Positions 61,724 to 64,000 of a DNA stretch of 64,000 nt are shown one piece after another (the first letter of the stretch is position 1; every line of letters starts with the position of its first letter). Source of the stretch: Mesorhizobium sp. B2-1-1. GTDB taxonomy: Bacteria; Pseudomonadota; Alphaproteobacteria; Rhizobiales; Rhizobiaceae. Both the position numbers and the translations under genes were made by a program. Where the stretch lies: assembly GCF_006442975.2 (NCBI RefSeq), contig NZ_CP083955.1, positions 62,001 to 126,000 of the forward strand, in the 5' to 3' direction. The notes below the pieces were generated by a model. It was not told the DNA's origin and searched no databases. It saw nothing but the letters and a program-made list of their open reading frames with translations.

Positions 61724-61990
61724 ATGAAACTTCGCGGCGTTTTCGGCCTAAACGTGCAGCGGCTTCGCAGAGAGCGAAAACTCTCTCAGGAGCAGTTGTC
61801 TTTCGTTTCGGGCCGCACGCGCGCCTATATCAGCAGCGTCGAAGCCGGGCGGCGCAACGCTACGCTTGATACAGTCGAAATTCTGGCCAAGGCGTTGAAT
61901 GTCGAGCCACAAGAGTTGGCTTCAGCAAACCCGGCAAGTAAGCACGCTGTTCGGGTGACGAAGCCGGCCGCCTCAAAGTCGAATGAATGA
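61724..61990 (+). CDS. XRE-family helix-turn-helix regulator
   Basis: 88 aa. FGLNVQRLRRERKLSQEQLS, then RTRAYISSVEAGRRNATLDT, then VEILAKALNVEPQELASANP, a complete Cro/CI-type helix-turn-helix. The short basic tail (VRVTKPAASKSNE) carries no sensor domain. The start at 61724 fits the domain; longer in-frame extensions run through the promoter region. It is divergent from the threonine-synthase-like gene with paired operator sites between them, and lies upstream of luxR. Confidence 0.9.
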   Translation: MKLRGVFGLNVQRLRRERKLSQEQLSFVSGRTRAYISSVEAGRRNATLDTVEILAKALNVEPQELASANPASKHAVRVTKPAASKSNE

Positions 61991-62158
61991 AGCCGGACTT
62001 CCGCAATTCAGTGCTGACCTGATTTTCACTTATCTCGTCTTTGTGACACGTGATTGACTCCTTTAGTGTACATTCGATGCGTGTCCCATTGAAGATGGTG
62101 TCTAGACAGCCATAGGTTGTTCTGCGGGGTAGGGCCTGACTTTGGTTGAGGTCTTCCA

Positions 62159-62887
62159 ATGGAGAACGAAACTGTTGTCGACCTTTTTGCGGCGATCACC
62201 AAGATCGATACTGCGCGGTCGGCTGATGCAATCCTTCAAGAGTTCCGCTCAGCCATGGGGCGTTACGGATTGCGCAATTTTCTGATCACCGGACTGCCCG
62301 TGCCGCACGATACGGACTGGCAGCGTGAAATCCTGGGCGATGGCTGGCCTATCGATTGGTATCGGCGCTACGTCTCCGAGGATCACTTTTTGCACGATCC
62401 GTGTGTTGCGCAGTGCCGGCACTCGCCGGAGCCCTTCCTGTGGCGCGAGCTGCCGGCCGCAAGGTTGGGTGCACGCGCGAAGCTGGTCATGGACGAAGCT
62501 GCCGAGTTCGGGATGAAAGAAGGTATCTGTGTACCCATTCACGTGCCTCTGGCGGGCCCAAGTGTGGTCACTGCGGCGAGCGACCGGATGGACGTGCCGC
62601 CGAGCGCCATGCCCCTTATCGAGACGGTTTGCGTGCATACCTTTCGCAGCCTCTCAGGGCTGGGAACACCCGGCGATGGCGAAGAGCCCACGCCCTTGAC
62701 GGCGCGCGAGCGCGAACTCCTGGAGTGGAGCGCGCAAGGCAAATCCACCGATGACATCGCTTGTATCCTTGGTGTCACCAGGAACACGGTTGAAAGCCAT
62801 CAGCGCAACATTCGAGCAAAGCTCGATGCGATCAATGTCGCGCATGCCATCGTCAAGGCGCTGCGACGGCAGGAAATCCAGATTTAG
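62159..62887 (+). CDS. LuxR-family quorum-sensing regulator
   Basis: 242 aa. The autoinducer-binding domain includes YGLRNFLITGLPVPHDTDWQ, WYRRYVSEDHFLHDPCVAQC and EFGMKEGICVPIHVPLAGPS (conserved Trp, Tyr and Asp positions). The C-terminal GerE helix-turn-helix is LTARERELLEWSAQGKSTDD, then IACILGVTRNTVESHQRNIR. It should bind an acyl-homoserine lactone made by the neighbouring LuxI and control nearby promoters. It lies 66 bp upstream of luxI on the same strand. Confidence 0.93.
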   Translation: MENETVVDLFAAITKIDTARSADAILQEFRSAMGRYGLRNFLITGLPVPHDTDWQREILGDGWPIDWYRRYVSEDHFLHDPCVAQCRHSPEPFLWRELPAARLGARAKLVMDEAAEFGMKEGICVPIHVPLAGPSVVTAASDRMDVPPSAMPLIETVCVHTFRSLSGLGTPGDGEEPTPLTARERELLEWSAQGKSTDDIACILGVTRNTVESHQRNIRAKLDAINVAHAIVKALRRQEIQI

Positions 62888-62953
62888 CAATACCTGAATA
62901 CCGTCATACGTACGGCAAGTCCGTTTTCCTACGACCCTCCGCCTGGAGGCGTC

Positions 62954-63568
62954 ATGGTTCGTATACATCTGGTCACTTGGGATAACAGGAAGCACTACAG
63001 GAAAGTTCTGGAGCGCTACTTTCGGATACGCTACGAGATTTACGTCAAGCAGAGGCGATGGCGCGCCGTCGCACGGCCCATCAACATCGAGATCGACGCC
63101 TTCGATAACGAGCATACGCTTTATGTTCTGGCGCTTGATACCAACGGCAAGATCCTAGGCGGCTCCCGTCTCGTCCCGACGCTGGAGCCGCATCTCATGA
63201 GCGAAGTGTTCCCGGTTCTCGCCGGCGACAGGCCTCCGCGAGCGGCTGAAATTTTCGAGTGGACGCGTTTCTTCGTCGTTCCATCGCTTCGTACGCACGG
63301 CACCCCGTCGCCGATCGCCGGCTTGGTTCTCTGCGGTCTGCTCGAGATCGCTCAACGTCTGGGGATTCGACAGATCAGTGTGGTGTGCGAGACATTCTGG
63401 CCAAAACGGCTGCGCGCGCTTGGGTGGACGCTGACCGAGCTCGGTGACGTTCTCGAACATCCCGACGGCGATATCATCGCGTTGCTGATCGAGGTCACGC
63501 CCGAAGCTGTTGAACAGACGCGCCGCGCTTACGGCATCAGCGGCGTCATACTTGCCGACAACATCTAG
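62954..63568 (+). CDS. LuxI-family acyl-homoserine-lactone synthase
   Basis: 204 aa. Conserved residues sit in RIRYEIYVKQRRW (Arg, Trp), INIEIDAFDNEHTLYVLALD (the two Asp), KILGGSRLVPTLEPHLMSEV (Arg) and AEIFEWTRFFVVP (Glu, Arg). LuxI enzymes join an acyl-ACP to S-adenosylmethionine. The acyl chain length cannot be predicted. GGAGGCGTC precedes the ATG. A weak dyad (CCGTCATACGTACGG, 62901-62915) upstream might be a lux-type box. It is not followed by tra genes, so the circuit need not control conjugation. Confidence 0.93.
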   Translation: MVRIHLVTWDNRKHYRKVLERYFRIRYEIYVKQRRWRAVARPINIEIDAFDNEHTLYVLALDTNGKILGGSRLVPTLEPHLMSEVFPVLAGDRPPRAAEIFEWTRFFVVPSLRTHGTPSPIAGLVLCGLLEIAQRLGIRQISVVCETFWPKRLRALGWTLTELGDVLEHPDGDIIALLIEVTPEAVEQTRRAYGISGVILADNI

Positions 63569-63687
63569 GCTCGTAACCAGGCACCTGCGGGAAGCGCGCG
63601 AGGGCTCGATCGTCAGGGGTGTATTGTCATCGCGCCCATTTGCGCGGTAGTCAGCCCTATGATGTGTCGAACCCGGTTGATGGACTC

Positions 63688-64000
63688 ATGAAGCCGCTGG
63701 TCCTGATCGCCTCGAAGGACCCGGATTTCTTCCTGGTCTTCGGCCACATACTTTCGGTAGCCGGCTTCGAAACACAGCTGATCACGGGAGACCGGGAAAT
63801 CGCACGTGCCATCGCGGCGACAGCCCCGCTTGCCATAATCGTGGACTGCCATCCGGGCGACCGTGCAATCGTCAAGCAGTGCAGCTGGTTGAAGTCGACC
63901 GCCGCAACCAAAGCGACGCCGGTCGCGAGCCTGGTTGCCCCGCGCTCCGGCAGGCTGCATCTGGACTTGATCAAGGCTGGCGTCGACGAAATATTTTCCC
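63688..64000 (+). CDS. OmpR-like response regulator, partial at right edge (paralogue of the 12.4 kb gene)
   Basis: About 104 codons visible: MKPLVLIASKDPDFFLVFGH, ILSVAGFETQLITGDREIAR, AIIVDCHPGD (phosphorylation Asp), VKQCSWLKSTAATKATPVAS, LIKAGVDEIF. It matches the first 100 residues of the regulator at 12422-13123, including the replaced acidic pair after strand 1. The DNA-binding domain lies beyond the window. Its presence here joins the right-hand gene cluster to the paralogous locus at 10.9-13.1 kb. Confidence 0.85.
   Translation, partial: MKPLVLIASKDPDFFLVFGHILSVAGFETQLITGDREIARAIAATAPLAIIVDCHPGDRAIVKQCSWLKSTAATKATPVASLVAPRSGRLHLDLIKAGVDEIFS

Noticed and set aside
62901..62915. Possible lux box upstream of luxI
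   Set aside because: The dyad CCGTCATACGTACGG is short and does not fit a known lux or tra box well enough to be listed as a site.

Overview
The window looks like part of a large plasmid, or plasmid-like accessory replicon, of an alphaproteobacterium of the Rhizobiales, most like Mesorhizobium. This is inferred from GC-rich coding sequence, a repABC partition locus at the left edge, MucR/Ros regulators, DUF736 and DUF2493 proteins, a Rhizobiales-type conjugation module (DUF2840, TraF, DUF3363 relaxase, TraG) and LuxR/LuxI genes. No rRNA or CRISPR was seen, and no convincing tRNA.

Layout. 1-2 kb: repB (running off the edge) and repA, flanked by two parS-like palindromes. 2.9-10.6 kb: a decayed HipA-like gene, a divergent LysR/SDR pair, a flavin disulfide-type reductase, an AraC remnant, CsbD, and a mucR copy stopped by an in-frame TGA. 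10.8-13.1 kb: a degraded three-gene locus (OmpR-like regulator, PduX-like GHMP kinase, truncated PLP-fold protein). 13.8-18.1 kb: an SRAP (YedK) protein, small hypotheticals, a secreted nuclease, an intact MucR and an excisionase-like protein. 18.6-22.7 kb: a plasmid/ICE backbone segment (frameshifted ArdC, ParB-leader fusion, toprim protein, DUF2493). 23.0-28.3 kb: DNA repair genes on the minus strand (DUF3606, LigD, PolX, DinB). 28.7-43.3 kb: about 14 kb of cargo bracketed by two nearly identical ~615-bp direct repeats, each holding a structured leader and a DUF736 gene. The cargo includes an MFS exporter, a chromate transporter, several frameshifted genes and an IS91-type element. 43.5-51.5 kb: replication initiator and conjugative processing genes up to TraG and a CopG-like protein. 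The expected trb mating-pair genes do not follow. 51.7-54.0 kb: a HipBA module with a strikingly regular operator array, then Tn3 and traG remnants.

54.0-64.0 kb: the most interesting segment. It carries an orphan amino-acid-binding protein, an Lrp regulator divergent from an AceE/MdeB-type E1 enzyme, a PduX-like kinase overlapping a PLP-fold type II protein that lacks the usual Schiff-base lysine, a threonine-synthase-like enzyme in convergent overlap, an XRE regulator with paired operator-like sites, LuxR, LuxI and a second copy of the OmpR-like regulator. I infer a quorum-sensing-linked pathway acting on threonine, homoserine or serine phosphates. The 10.8-13.1 kb locus is its decayed paralogue.

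Many genes are broken by single-base changes (ardC, araC, methyltransferase, VOC protein, DUF6499/2285, integrase), several of them in homopolymers. This fits a decaying accessory replicon, but sequencing error cannot be excluded.
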